Source of the DNA: Bacillus sp. ISL-41
GTDB taxonomy: Bacteria; Bacillota; Bacilli; Bacillales; Cytobacillaceae
Reading direction: 5' to 3'
DNA: 64,000 nt
Assembly: GCF_018613235.1 (NCBI RefSeq)
Contig: NZ_JAGGQP010000019.1
Span: 1-64,000 of the forward strand
Below are positions 8,834 through 17,842 of the stretch, piece by piece. The notes under the pieces are model-generated. The model made no database searches and was not told where the DNA came from. It saw nothing but the letters and a program-made list of their open reading frames with translations. Position 1 is the first letter of the stretch. Every line of letters begins with the position of its first letter. Position numbers and translations under genes: made by a program.

Positions 8834-8860
8834 GCAGCCGATAGGGCTGCTTTTCTTCCT
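8834..8860 (+). terminator. Promoter-proximal hairpin in the spoIIIE leader
   Basis: GCAGCC (8834-8839) pairs with GGCTGC (8845-8850), then TTTTCTTCCTTT. It has the form of a small terminator about 15-20 nt after the predicted transcript start, so it may attenuate spoIIIE. Confidence 0.4.
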
Positions 8861-8895
8861 TTATAAGAAAGTATAAGCTTTTTAACTAAAATTAC

Positions 8896-8944
8896 TGTCT
8901 AGCTCCAGCGCTTGTCGGGGCTGGACAAGGCGCTTGCGCTTTTC
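8896..8944. repeat. Short copy of a Bacillus intergenic repeat
   Basis: TGTCTAGCTCC followed by AGCGCTTGTCGGGGCTG and an AAGGCGCTTGCGCTTTTC end. It matches both ends of the 120-bp copy at 25046-25165 but lacks its middle 70 or so bases. The sequence is self-complementary (AGCGC...GCGCT). Confidence 0.7.
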
Positions 8945-9012
8945 TTATGAAGTTTGAAGACCGGACTCATTGTTTATGCTGATAGTGAAGCTATAAATAT
9001 TCAGGTGATAAA

Positions 9013-11346
9013 ATGGCCAAAAAGAAAAGACGGCAATCAAGAAAGAAGAGTGCATTGAAAACAACAGTTCAATATGAACTTGCCGGGTTAGGATTGCTCG
9101 CATTGGCCATCATAGCGATGGCGGATTTGGGTGCAGTTGGAAGGGCGGTCGTGATGTTTTTCCGCTTTTTCTTCGGAGAATGGTATATGCTCAGCCTGGT
9201 AGGGCTGGTCGTGTTCAGTATTTATATTATGTGGAAACGAAGTCTGCCCTTTATTTTCCACACCAAATTGATTGGTACATATCTGATTCTCAGTGCAATC
9301 TTGTTATTAAGCCACGTGACGTTATTCGAACTATTATCCAATGGAGGCAAGTTTGAGGATCCAAGTGTCATTAAAAATACATTTGATTTATATGTCATGG
9401 AGGCAAAAGGAGAGACAAGCACTACAGACCTTGGAGGCGGGATGATCGGGGCTGTGATGTTTGCGCTGTTTTATTTTTTGTTTGATGCAGCCGGCTCCCA
9501 GTTAATTGCGTTTCTGTTGATCATCATAGGCGCTATTCTCGTTACAGGGAAAACCTTTAGTGAAGTTGCCGGAAAAATACTTACACCAATCGGCAGTTTT
9601 ATCAAAGACCAATGGATTTCATTCCTTGAAGACGTGAAGCAATGGAAAGAAAATCACCAGCATAAAAAGACAGAAAAACTGCAGGAGAAGCAAGTTAAAA
9701 AAGAGAGCAGCCAGGCAGTTCCCCAGGAAGCGAAAGCTGAAAAAACAATTGAACTTACTGAGGAGCCGGCTCCGGAGCCAATCATATCCAGCTTTGCGGA
9801 GCGAGCCTATGCAAACACTGCTGAAGCACAACCACAGGAGGCGGAGAAGAAGGGTAAAACCGCACAGGACACCGGTGATGCTGGTGAAGAATTGACACAA
9901 CCAATTACTTTTACTGAGGTAGAGAATACCTCATATGAGCTTCCGCCGATTGATATATTGAAGCTGCCGAATAAAACCGACCAGAGCGGAGAATATGAAA
10001 TGATCCATGCCAATGCAGCCAAGCTTGAACGTACCTTCCACAGCTTTGGTGTAAAGGCAAGAGTTACCCAGGTTCACCTTGGACCTGCTGTTACAAAGTA
10101 TGAAGTCCACCCAGATGTCGGTGTCAAGGTCAGCAGAATCGTAAGTTTGAACGATGATTTGGCATTAGCTCTGGCTGCGAAAGATATCAGGATCGAAGCC
10201 CCTATACCCGGAAAGTCAGCCATTGGAATCGAAGTGCCTAATTCCGAGGTGGCGATGGTTTCCTTACGGGAAGTTATTGATTCCAAACAGCACAACAAAC
10301 CTGGATCAAAACTTCAAATTGGTTTAGGGCGCGACATTACCGGAGAAGCAGTGCTTGCAGAATTAAATAAAATGCCTCACCTTCTTGTTGCTGGTGCTAC
10401 CGGAAGCGGGAAAAGTGTATGTATTAACGGAATTATTACCAGTATTCTGATGAAGGCAAAGCCTCATGAAGTCAAACTGATGATGATCGATCCAAAAATG
10501 GTGGAGTTGAATGTATATAACGGGGTGCCACATTTGCTGGCTCCTGTTGTAACAGATGCGAAGAAAGCATCCCAGGCACTCAAAAAAGTGGTCAGTGAAA
10601 TGGAAAGGCGCTATGAGCTTTTCTCTCACACTGGAACAAGGAACATAGAAGGCTACAATGAATATATTAAGAGGTACAATAGCGAGGAAGATGCGAACCA
10701 GCCTTTGCTTCCATTCATTGTCGTAATTGTGGACGAGCTTGCGGACTTGATGATGGTTGCATCATCTGATGTCGAAGATTCGATTACACGTCTTGCACAA
10801 ATGGCCCGTGCTGCAGGAATCCATCTGATCATAGCTACGCAGAGGCCGTCAGTTGATGTCATAACTGGGGTAATCAAAGCGAATATTCCTTCAAGAATAG
10901 CATTTGCCGTTTCTTCGATGACAGACTCAAGAACGATTCTTGATATGGGCGGTGCTGAGAAGCTGCTCGGAAGAGGTGACATGCTGTTCCTGCCTGTAGG
11001 GGCATCCAAGCCTGTCAGGGTGCAGGGAGCTTTCCTCTCGGATGAAGAGGTTGAAGAGGTTGTCAACTACGTGATTGGCCAACAGAAGGCGCAGTATCAG
11101 GAGGAAATGATTCCTGAAGATATACCTGAGAACACGTCAGAGGTTGAGGATGATTTGTACGGTGATGCTGTAGACCTTGTGGTGGAAATGCAGACAGCTT
11201 CTGTATCCATGCTGCAAAGAAGATTCAGGATTGGGTACTCTCGTGCAGCAAGACTGATTGATGAAATGGAGCTGCGAGGTGTGGTTGGGCCCTATGAAGG
11301 AAGCAAGCCGCGAACCGTCCTGGTGGCTAAGTCTGAAGAGGCATAA
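9013..11346 (+). CDS. spoIIIE: DNA translocase SpoIIIE (FtsK family)
   Basis: This 777-aa membrane-anchored DNA pump moves the chromosome into the forespore and clears trapped DNA at division. A basic N-terminus is followed by about four membrane segments (residues 20-185), then a charged linker rich in E, K, Q (about 205-310). The motor has Walker [10 protein letters not shown] near residue 461 and Walker [13 protein letters not shown] near 570. A C-terminal winged-helix gamma domain (about 715-777) reads skewed DNA sequences. Length (B. subtilis 787 aa) and position after tepA-ylzJ fit SpoIIIE rather than the paralogue SftA. A strong terminator follows. Confidence 0.94.
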   Translation: MAKKKRRQSRKKSALKTTVQYELAGLGLLALAIIAMADLGAVGRAVVMFFRFFFGEWYMLSLVGLVVFSIYIMWKRSLPFIFHTKLIGTYLILSAILLLSHVTLFELLSNGGKFEDPSVIKNTFDLYVMEAKGETSTTDLGGGMIGAVMFALFYFLFDAAGSQLIAFLLIIIGAILVTGKTFSEVAGKILTPIGSFIKDQWISFLEDVKQWKENHQHKKTEKLQEKQVKKESSQAVPQEAKAEKTIELTEEPAPEPIISSFAERAYANTAEAQPQEAEKKGKTAQDTGDAGEELTQPITFTEVENTSYELPPIDILKLPNKTDQSGEYEMIHANAAKLERTFHSFGVKARVTQVHLGPAVTKYEVHPDVGVKVSRIVSLNDDLALALAAKDIRIEAPIPGKSAIGIEVPNSEVAMVSLREVIDSKQHNKPGSKLQIGLGRDITGEAVLAELNKMPHLLVAGATGSGKSVCINGIITSILMKAKPHEVKLMMIDPKMVELNVYNGVPHLLAPVVTDAKKASQALKKVVSEMERRYELFSHTGTRNIEGYNEYIKRYNSEEDANQPLLPFIVVIVDELADLMMVASSDVEDSITRLAQMARAAGIHLIIATQRPSVDVITGVIKANIPSRIAFAVSSMTDSRTILDMGGAEKLLGRGDMLFLPVGASKPVRVQGAFLSDEEVEEVVNYVIGQQKAQYQEEMIPEDIPENTSEVEDDLYGDAVDLVVEMQTASVSMLQRRFRIGYSRAARLIDEMELRGVVGPYEGSKPRTVLVAKSEEA

Positions 11347-11366
11347 CATCATACGTTTATAAAAGA

Positions 11367-11400
11367 CAAAAGTCGGGTGGTCACACCCGACTTTTGCTGT
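11367..11400 (+). terminator. Terminator of spoIIIE
   Basis: CAAAAGTCGGGTG and CACCCGACTTTTG form a 13-bp stem around a GTCA-type loop. The A-rich left flank and T-rich right flank could let it work on both strands. Confidence 0.85.
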
Positions 11401-11609
11401 CTGTATAGGATAAAACTCCTGGAGTGAAAATAATAATGTCATACTATTAAAACCGCTTACAAAATCTTATTATAGCAAAAAAATAGGTTTATCGTCCCGG
11501 AAAAAGTGACAATTTTGGTCAATCTAGCTTTTTTCGACAAATTGTTGAAACACTATTTATTTATCTTTAAAAAAGTGTTATAGTATTTTCGATTAGTAGG
11601 AATGCTATA

Positions 11610-11625
11610 CATCAGATGTCTGATG
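11610..11625. promoter_or_regulatory. Palindrome upstream of ymfC, candidate operator
   Basis: CATCAGA-TG-TCTGATG is a perfect 7-bp inverted repeat, 30 bp before the ymfC start. GntR regulators bind short palindromes and often control themselves, so this may be YmfC's own operator. The remaining bases 11401-11609 are AT-rich with no feature I can name. Confidence 0.4.
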
Positions 11626-11655
11626 TCTTGAGCAAAAAGGTTGGAGGAACGCCTC

Positions 11656-12381
11656 ATGTCGATCAAGTCAGATAACCGGCACCTGTATTTACAAGTAATC
11701 GATCACCTAAAGCAAGATATTCAAAAAGGTATATATAAAGAAAGAGAGAAACTGCCTTCCGAATTTGATCTTGCCAAACAGCTTGGAGTTAGCAGGGCTA
11801 CTCTCCGCGAAGCATTGCGAATTCTTGAAGAAGAAAACGTCATTGTTCGCAGGCATGGTGTAGGAACCTTTGTCAACGCCAAACCCTTGTTTGAGTCAGG
11901 TATCGAACAACTTAACAGTGTGACTGGCATGATTGAGCAGGCAGGGATGAAGCCTGGTACAATCTTTTTAAACTCAACGACTACTGGGCCAACCGAAGAA
12001 GATATTCGTCGTTTCTCATGCTCGCTTGATGATGAAATCACACTCGTCGAAAGGGTCAGAACTGCAAACGGGGAGCCTGTTGTCTATTGTTTGGACAAGA
12101 TTCCTTCAAGTATCCTGCCGGAAGATTCTTCTTTTGAAGATGAATCATTGCTTCATCTTCTTGAGATTAAATCGAACCGGAAGGTGACATATGCAGTAGC
12201 TCAAATCGAGCCAATTGGCTATCATGAGAAGATTTCACCCATCCTTGAATGCGCGCCGGAAACAGCATTGCTTGTTTTGAAGCAGATGCATTTCGACGAG
12301 AACGATGTTCCAATTCTTTATTCGGTCAATTACTTTAAAGCCGACAAGTTCAGTTTTCATGTCCTTAGAAGAAGAATTTAA
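11656..12381 (+). CDS. ymfC: GntR family transcriptional regulator YmfC
   Basis: This 241-aa regulator has an N-terminal winged-helix GntR domain ([28 protein letters not shown] in two parts, about residues 30-60) and a C-terminal UTRA-type ligand domain of the HutC subfamily. Start is ATG 11656, seven bases after GGAGGA, giving exactly the B. subtilis YmfC length; an upstream TTG (11641) overlaps the ribosome site. It sits directly before the nucleoside transporter genes, so it may regulate them. Ligand unknown. Confidence 0.88.
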   Translation: MSIKSDNRHLYLQVIDHLKQDIQKGIYKEREKLPSEFDLAKQLGVSRATLREALRILEEENVIVRRHGVGTFVNAKPLFESGIEQLNSVTGMIEQAGMKPGTIFLNSTTTGPTEEDIRRFSCSLDDEITLVERVRTANGEPVVYCLDKIPSSILPEDSSFEDESLLHLLEIKSNRKVTYAVAQIEPIGYHEKISPILECAPETALLVLKQMHFDENDVPILYSVNYFKADKFSFHVLRRRI

Positions 12382-12394
12382 TTTTTTTAATGAA

Positions 12395-12409
12395 ATGAAA
12401 ACGCTAACT
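12395..12409. promoter_or_regulatory. Candidate CcpA (cre) site before the BMP lipoprotein
   Basis: ATGAAAACGCTAACT matches the cre consensus WTGNAANCGNWNNCW at all 15 positions. It lies about 60 bp before the BMP gene and after ymfC, suggesting carbon catabolite control of nucleoside uptake. Confidence 0.5.
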
Positions 12410-12467
12410 GATTGGTTTTTCAGAACATTCCTGCGAAATCACAAACATTCTCTGGGGGGTACAAACC

Positions 12468-13562
12468 TTGAAAAAGCGTAAATTTGGTTTGGTAATGTCA
12501 TTGCTTCTAGCGGCAGGTACAATGTTGGCAGGTTGCGGAAGCGACGAAGGCGACAGTTCTAATGGCAAGGAGTCAGACTTAAGAGTAGGTATGGTTACTG
12601 ACGCAGGTACGATTGATGATAAATCTTTCAACCAAGGTACTTGGGAAGGAATCAAGAAGGCTGAAGAAGAATTCGGCGTTAAGACAAAGTACCTTAAGCC
12701 AGCAGGAACTACTGAAGCTGAATACTTAAAAGAAATCGGCAACTTATACGATGCAGAATATAAGTTCATCGTTACACCGGGCTTTAAATTCGAAACAGCT
12801 GTTTTCCAAGCCCAGGATAAATATGAAGATGCTAAATTCGTCATTCTTGATGGAAATCCGCACAATGGAGATTACAACCCTGTTGTTAAAGATAACACTG
12901 TAGCTGTATTCTTTGCAGAGCACGAATCAGGATTCCTTGCTGGTGTAGCTGCAGCCGTTGAATTAAAAGAAGGCGAAGCTGGATTCATCGGCGGTATGGA
13001 AATCCCTGCTGTACAAAAGTTCAACTGGGGCTTCCAACAAGGTCTTAACTATGCAAATGAAAACCTAGACACAAATGTAACAATCAAAGCTGAAAACGTA
13101 GTTTACCAGGGTTCATTTGACAACGCTGCTGCAGGCGGACAAATCGCTGCTCAGTTCTATGACCGTGGCGTAGATGTTATCTTCACTGCTGCTGGTGGTG
13201 TTGGTGTTGGTGCGATCAACGAAGCGAAGAACCGTGCTAAGGCCGGAGAAAATGTATGGATCGTTGGTGTTGACGTTGACCAGTTCGAAGATGGTAAGTA
13301 CGATGGCGACAAGTCTGTCATCCTTACTTCAGCAATGAAGAAGCTAGACCAGGTTGCTTTCGACATGGTCCAAGCTGAGATCGACGGCAAATTCCCAGGC
13401 GGAGAAACATTGATTTTCGATGCTAAGAACGATGGAATTGGTCTTCCTGAGAAAAACCCTAACCTAAGCGATGATACGATGGGCAAGGTTAAAGAAGTTT
13501 ACGAAAAAGTTAAATCTGAAGAAATCAAGGTCTCTGCTGAACAGGGAGATTTATTCAAGTAA
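12468..13562 (+). CDS. BMP family lipoprotein, nucleoside-binding (NupN/YufN-like)
   Basis: This 364-aa solute-binding lipoprotein has a signal peptide and lipobox LAGC (cysteine at about residue 23), then a BMP/PnrA-like domain with the signature VTDAGTIDDKSFNQGTWEG. Proteins of this family bind purine nucleosides outside the membrane and deliver them to the ABC transporter encoded next. Start is TTG 12468 after a GGGGGG ribosome site. A terminator separates it from the ATPase gene, so the binding protein is probably made in excess. Equivalent B. subtilis genes (nupNOPQ) lie elsewhere in that genome. Confidence 0.9.
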   Translation: MKKRKFGLVMSLLLAAGTMLAGCGSDEGDSSNGKESDLRVGMVTDAGTIDDKSFNQGTWEGIKKAEEEFGVKTKYLKPAGTTEAEYLKEIGNLYDAEYKFIVTPGFKFETAVFQAQDKYEDAKFVILDGNPHNGDYNPVVKDNTVAVFFAEHESGFLAGVAAAVELKEGEAGFIGGMEIPAVQKFNWGFQQGLNYANENLDTNVTIKAENVVYQGSFDNAAAGGQIAAQFYDRGVDVIFTAAGGVGVGAINEAKNRAKAGENVWIVGVDVDQFEDGKYDGDKSVILTSAMKKLDQVAFDMVQAEIDGKFPGGETLIFDAKNDGIGLPEKNPNLSDDTMGKVKEVYEKVKSEEIKVSAEQGDLFK

Positions 13563-13570
13563 AATAGTGC

Positions 13571-13603
13571 AAAAGAGACGGTCTCTTCCGTCTCTTTTGT
13601 CTA
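13571..13603 (+). terminator. Internal terminator between BMP lipoprotein and nupO
   Basis: AAAAGAGACGG (13571-13581) pairs with CCGTCTCTTTT (13588-13598), then TGTCTAT. It is a strong stem with a short T-run, likely allowing partial read-through into the transporter genes. Confidence 0.75.
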
Positions 13604-13650
13604 TCGAACTCAAAAAGGAAAATTTTTGAACTTTTTTCAAAGTGAAAATG

Positions 13651-13765
13651 TACAGCTCCAGAGCCTGGCTTCCAAATAATCGGCCTTCCAAAAGGAAGTT
13701 TTCGCATCACTTCCCCAGGTGCCCGGTGAATGCTTGGGAAGCTGACAAGGGCGCTTACGCTATTC
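13651..13765. repeat. Diverged copy of the intergenic repeat
   Basis: The ends AGCTCCAGAGCCT and GCTGACAAGGGCGCTTACGC followed by TATTC resemble the ends of the repeats at 8896 and 25046. The middle contains inverted segments (CCTTCC/GGAAG). It lies in the gap before nupO. Confidence 0.5.
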
Positions 13766-13804
13766 TTAATAGGTATAGAGTCTAATACAAAGGTGAGTGC
13801 TACT

Positions 13805-15328
13805 ATGAGTTATGTAGTTGAGATGTTGAATATCCGGAAGGAGTTTCCAGGTATTGTAGCCAACGATAATGTTACCCTTACACTTAAAAAAGGGGAAATT
13901 CACGCATTGCTAGGTGAAAACGGTGCAGGAAAGTCAACCTTGATGGGTGTTCTGTTCGGTATGTACCAGCCTGAACGAGGCGTAGTAAAAGTAAATGGAC
14001 AAGAAGTTAAGATTACGAATCCTAATGTGGCAAACCGTCTGGGAATCGGAATGGTGCACCAGCATTTCAAGCTGGTTGAGAACTTCACTGTAACAGAAAA
14101 CATCATTTTGGGCAGTGAGCCGCTTAAAGGCATGGTGCTTGATATTGATAAAGCAGCAAAAAGAATTGAAGAATTATCAAAGCATTACGGTTTGAATGTA
14201 GATCCTCACGCAAAAATCGAAGATATTTCAGTAGGTATGCAGCAAAGGGTAGAAATTTTGAAGATGCTTTATCGTGAAGCGGATGTTCTTATTTTGGATG
14301 AGCCAACAGCTGTTCTTACACCAGCAGAAATCGATGAATTGATGAAAATCATGCGTAATCTTATTAATGAAGGCAAGTCTATAATTATTATCACTCATAA
14401 ATTAAAAGAAATTAAGGCCGTTGCGGACCGTTGTACAGTCATTCGCCGCGGAAAAGGAATTGGAACTGTCGATGTGGCAGAAACCAGTGAGGCTAGTCTT
14501 GCCGAAATGATGGTCGGACGTCATGTCTCTTTCAAAGTGGATAAGAAAGAAAGTACTCCTGGTGAAGTGGTACTTAAAATAGATTCTTTATCAGTTAAAA
14601 ATAATCGAAAAGTTATGGGATTAAAGGATTTTTCATTGGAAGTGCGAGCTGGTGAAATAGTCGGCGTTGCCGGTGTTGAGGGCAATGGGCAGACTGAGCT
14701 TGTAGAAGCAATCACTGGCTTAAGGAAAGCAGAGTCTGGAACGATTCTGATTAGTGGCGAGGAAATCACAAACCTTCCAATCCGCCAACGGAATGAAAAA
14801 GGAATCAGCCATATACCGGAAGACAGGCAAAAACGCGGGCTTGTTCTTGATTACACACTTGTATCAAACATGGTGCTTCAAATCTATAACAAACAGCCTT
14901 TCTCTAAGCGTGGATTATTAAATTATTCTGCTATGAAAGCGTATGCTCAAAATATCATTACAAACTTCGATGTTCGTTCAGGTGAAGGTGCTGCATCAAT
15001 TGCCAGGACTCTTTCTGGTGGTAACCAGCAAAAAGCGATCATCGGGCGTGAACTTGAACTTGATCCGAAGCTCTTGATTGCTGTACAGCCGACTCGCGGC
15101 CTGGATGTTGGTTCTATTGAATATATCCATAAAAGGATTATCGAGCATCGTGACAAAGGGAATGCAGTATTGCTAATTTCTTTGGAGCTTGATGAAGTTC
15201 TTCAGCTTTCAGATCGCATAGCCATCGTCAATAATGGTGAGCTAGTAGGCGAGGTTATCGCAGCTGAAACAAATGAAAATGAAGTTGGTCTTATGATGGC
15301 AGGCGTGGCTAAGGAGAGAAGCATATGA
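13805..15328 (+). CDS. nupO: Nucleoside ABC transporter ATP-binding protein (NupO/YufO-like)
   Basis: This 507-aa protein carries two fused ABC domains, as in sugar and nucleoside importers. Domain 1 has Walker A GENGAGKST, signature SVGMQQRVEIL and Walker B VLILDEPTAVLTP. Domain 2 has GVAGVEGNGQTEL in place of a standard Walker A and the signature LSGGNQQKAI, with AVQPTRGLD where the second Walker B would be, so domain 2 is probably catalytically degenerate, as usual in this family. ATG 13805 follows AAGGTGAG; an upstream start at 13730 would read into the repeat. It overlaps nupP by 4 bp. Confidence 0.92.
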   Translation: MSYVVEMLNIRKEFPGIVANDNVTLTLKKGEIHALLGENGAGKSTLMGVLFGMYQPERGVVKVNGQEVKITNPNVANRLGIGMVHQHFKLVENFTVTENIILGSEPLKGMVLDIDKAAKRIEELSKHYGLNVDPHAKIEDISVGMQQRVEILKMLYREADVLILDEPTAVLTPAEIDELMKIMRNLINEGKSIIIITHKLKEIKAVADRCTVIRRGKGIGTVDVAETSEASLAEMMVGRHVSFKVDKKESTPGEVVLKIDSLSVKNNRKVMGLKDFSLEVRAGEIVGVAGVEGNGQTELVEAITGLRKAESGTILISGEEITNLPIRQRNEKGISHIPEDRQKRGLVLDYTLVSNMVLQIYNKQPFSKRGLLNYSAMKAYAQNIITNFDVRSGEGAASIARTLSGGNQQKAIIGRELELDPKLLIAVQPTRGLDVGSIEYIHKRIIEHRDKGNAVLLISLELDEVLQLSDRIAIVNNGELVGEVIAAETNENEVGLMMAGVAKERSI

Positions 15329-16401
15329 GAAATACCATCGTATCTTTAATATCCATTATTCTAGGTCTTGTGGCCGGCGGAATTTTGATGCTTTTTATCG
15401 GAAGTAATCCGATAGAAGGTTATTCCTATTTGCTCCAGGGAGCTCTGAAGAATCTTGAGCGTATTGGGAATACACTGGCAACAGCAACTCCGCTTATATT
15501 TACTGGCTTGTCTGTCGCTTTTGCTTTCCGTACAGGACTCTTCAACATTGGGGCATCTGGACAAATGCTGGTCGGGGGCCTTGCTGCTACTGCAGTCGCC
15601 CTAACTTTTGATTTATCCCGTCCAATCCTTCTGTTGGTTATGGTGCTTGCAGGTCTGGTAGCAGGTGGATTATGGGCTTTCATTCCGGGTTTACTGAAGG
15701 CAAAGTTCAATGTTCATGAGGTTGTTTCGACAATCATGATGAACTGGATTGCCTACTGGACGATTTACTATATTGTCCCTGGTTATTTCAAGGGAGAATT
15801 CCTCGAGACAGAATCTAAGAAACTTGCGGAATCAGATACTTTGCGAACTCCATTCTTAACAGAAATGTTTGATGGATCTTATATTAACTTAGGTCTGTTC
15901 TTTGCAGTTATTGCAGTAATCATCATTGCCTTCATCATTGAAAAAACAACACTTGGTTTTGAATTGAAGGCAGTTGGATTTAATAGATTTGCTGCAGAAT
16001 ACGCGGGTATGAAAGTTAACCGCAACATCATCTTATCTATGTTGATTTCAGGTGCTCTTGCTGGAGTCGGTGGGGTAGCATTGTACACAGGAAATGCTTC
16101 AAGCATTCAGATTGGTATTCTGCCTGCACAGGGTTACGACGGCATCGCAGTTGCTCTTCTAGGTGCAAATCACCCTGTTGGTGTATTTTTCGCAGCCGTG
16201 CTGTTCGGGATTCTTTACTCTGGTACTGGATTTATGAATGCTATGACTGAAATTCCACCAGAATTGGCGAATACCATCATTGCGATCATCATTTATTTCG
16301 CTGCGACGAGTGTAATGATTGAGCGTTTGCTGAACAAATTCAAGGCAAAGAAATCAAATAAAGATAAAAGTGGTCCTGTAGTCGAGAAGGGAGATTCATA
16401 A
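15325..16401 (+). CDS. nupP: Nucleoside ABC transporter permease (NupP/YufP-like)
   Basis: This 358-aa integral membrane protein has about eight to ten hydrophobic segments and belongs to the branched-chain/sugar-type (BPD_transp_2) permease family. Conserved stretches include LFNIGASGQMLVGG and the coupling region FNRFAAEYAGMKVNRN. It starts by ATGA overlap with nupO. The basic C-terminal tail (FKAKKSNKDK) is cytoplasmic. It forms a heterodimer channel with the next gene product. Confidence 0.92.
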   Translation: MRNTIVSLISIILGLVAGGILMLFIGSNPIEGYSYLLQGALKNLERIGNTLATATPLIFTGLSVAFAFRTGLFNIGASGQMLVGGLAATAVALTFDLSRPILLLVMVLAGLVAGGLWAFIPGLLKAKFNVHEVVSTIMMNWIAYWTIYYIVPGYFKGEFLETESKKLAESDTLRTPFLTEMFDGSYINLGLFFAVIAVIIIAFIIEKTTLGFELKAVGFNRFAAEYAGMKVNRNIILSMLISGALAGVGGVALYTGNASSIQIGILPAQGYDGIAVALLGANHPVGVFFAAVLFGILYSGTGFMNAMTEIPPELANTIIAIIIYFAATSVMIERLLNKFKAKKSNKDKSGPVVEKGDS

Positions 16402-16402
16402 G

Positions 16403-17356
16403 ATGTGGCAAATAATAGAACAAATTTTTCCTTACGCGATTATCTTTACCATTCCTCTTCTTATTACGGCACTAGGCGGACTTTTTAGTGAAAGAAGCGG
16501 TATTGTAAATATTGCCCTCGAGGGATTGATGGTCATTGGTGCATTCTCTGGCGCACTATCCATTCATTACCTGAGCGGCGTATTGGACAACCACACATTG
16601 GTCCTCTGGCTTGGATTGCTGGCTGCTATAATTGCCGGTATGCTTTTCTCCATCTTGCATGCGTTTGCGAGCATTAATCTGAATGCCAATCAGATTATCA
16701 GTGGTACGGCAATCAACTTGATTGCCACTGCCCTTACGGTTTTCCTTGCTCGTAATATGACTGGAAGTGGCAACATCCGAATCTCAAGCGGTTTTTCACC
16801 GTCAAACGTTCCATTCCTTTCGGATATTCCAGTGATTGGAGACTTATTTTTCACAAAAACCTATCCTACAACATGGTTTGTTTTAGTTATTCTATTCGTA
16901 AGTTCATTCATCTTATATAAAACAAAGTTTGGGCTTCGTTTACGGTCTTGTGGTGAATTTCCTCAGGCTGCCGAAGCAGCAGGGATCAATGTCAGAAGAA
17001 TTCGTTACAGCGGTGTTCTGATTTCCGGAGCTTTCGCCGGATTGGGCGGTGCTTTGATCATTGTCACACAGTCAGGTGAATTCACAGGTACTGTTGCAGG
17101 TCTAGGCTTCCTTGCACTTGCTTCCTTGATTTTCGGTCAGTGGAAGCCGCTAGGTGTGCTTGCAGCGACTTTCTTCTTTGGATTTGCAAGTACGATTGCA
17201 AACGTGTCTCAAGTAATTCCAGAGTTGGCTGTTATTCCGCCAATCTTGTTGAAGATTTTCCCTTATGTAGTGACGCTGATCGCTCTCGTTATCTTCTCCA
17301 AGTCATCACAAGCACCAAAAGCTGTTGGAGAAACATTCGACAGTGGGAAACGCTAA
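16403..17356 (+). CDS. nupQ: Nucleoside ABC transporter permease (NupQ/YufQ-like)
   Basis: This 317-aa second permease of the same family has multiple membrane segments with GIVNIALEGLMVIGAF near the N-terminus and CGEFPQAAEAAGINVRRIRY in the coupling region. It starts one base after the nupP stop, with AAGGGAG nine bases upstream. It completes an importer made of lipoprotein, double ATPase and two permeases. A terminator follows. Confidence 0.92.
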   Translation: MWQIIEQIFPYAIIFTIPLLITALGGLFSERSGIVNIALEGLMVIGAFSGALSIHYLSGVLDNHTLVLWLGLLAAIIAGMLFSILHAFASINLNANQIISGTAINLIATALTVFLARNMTGSGNIRISSGFSPSNVPFLSDIPVIGDLFFTKTYPTTWFVLVILFVSSFILYKTKFGLRLRSCGEFPQAAEAAGINVRRIRYSGVLISGAFAGLGGALIIVTQSGEFTGTVAGLGFLALASLIFGQWKPLGVLAATFFFGFASTIANVSQVIPELAVIPPILLKIFPYVVTLIALVIFSKSSQAPKAVGETFDSGKR

Positions 17357-17370
17357 AATTGTATACTGTG

Positions 17371-17408
17371 AAAAGAGGTACCTTAAAAGGGTGCCTCTTT
17401 TAATTTTT
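17371..17408 (+). terminator. Terminator of the nup operon
   Basis: AAAAGAGGTACC (17371-17382) pairs with GGTGCCTCTTTT (17390-17401) with one G-U pair, followed by AATTTTT. The T-tail ends exactly where the MITE-like element begins. Confidence 0.85.
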
Positions 17409-17710
17409 GGCTCTGTTAAAGCTCACTGTTGTTTAAAAGCTCTGTTGATTGTAGTGGAAGGCGCGAAGACTCCTCCGAAAATGCTATCGCATTTTCATCG
17501 TTCTTGGGCAGGTTCGAGGCAGTACAATCAATGTCCTGCGGGATGAGCTAGTCATGGGGATACCCCGCAGGCGCATAAGCGCTGAGGAGGCTCCCCGACT
17601 GCAAGGAAGAATTTGAACTTTGAAAAACGGCAGTAGGGCTTTTTCATAATTCTTCCCCGCGGAAAGCGAAGCGCCTGGAACGAAAATCAACTGCCGAGTT
17701 TAACAGAGCC
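17409..17710. mobile_element. MITE-like element, 302 bp, no coding capacity
   Basis: Perfect 12-bp terminal inverted repeats GGCTCTGTTAAA (17409-17420) and TTTAACAGAGCC (17699-17710) bound a GC-richer, strongly self-pairing segment without a real ORF. Flanks are TAATTTTT on the left and TAATTTTC on the right, a 7-of-8 match that looks like a target-site duplication. Similar sequence is, to my memory, a common intergenic repeat in Bacillus relatives. The TIR recalls IS6-family ends (GGTTCTGTT...), and 8-bp duplication also fits, but the parent transposase is not in the window. Confidence 0.75.
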
Positions 17711-17842
17711 TAATTTTCAGGCTATAATATTCATTAGATAATATCATAAAAATTTGAACATTCACTTTAGATTAAATCTTTCATATGTGTTAATATAAAG
17801 GAAAAGTTTGCTAAAAAATATAATCGTCAAGAGGGCATGCGC

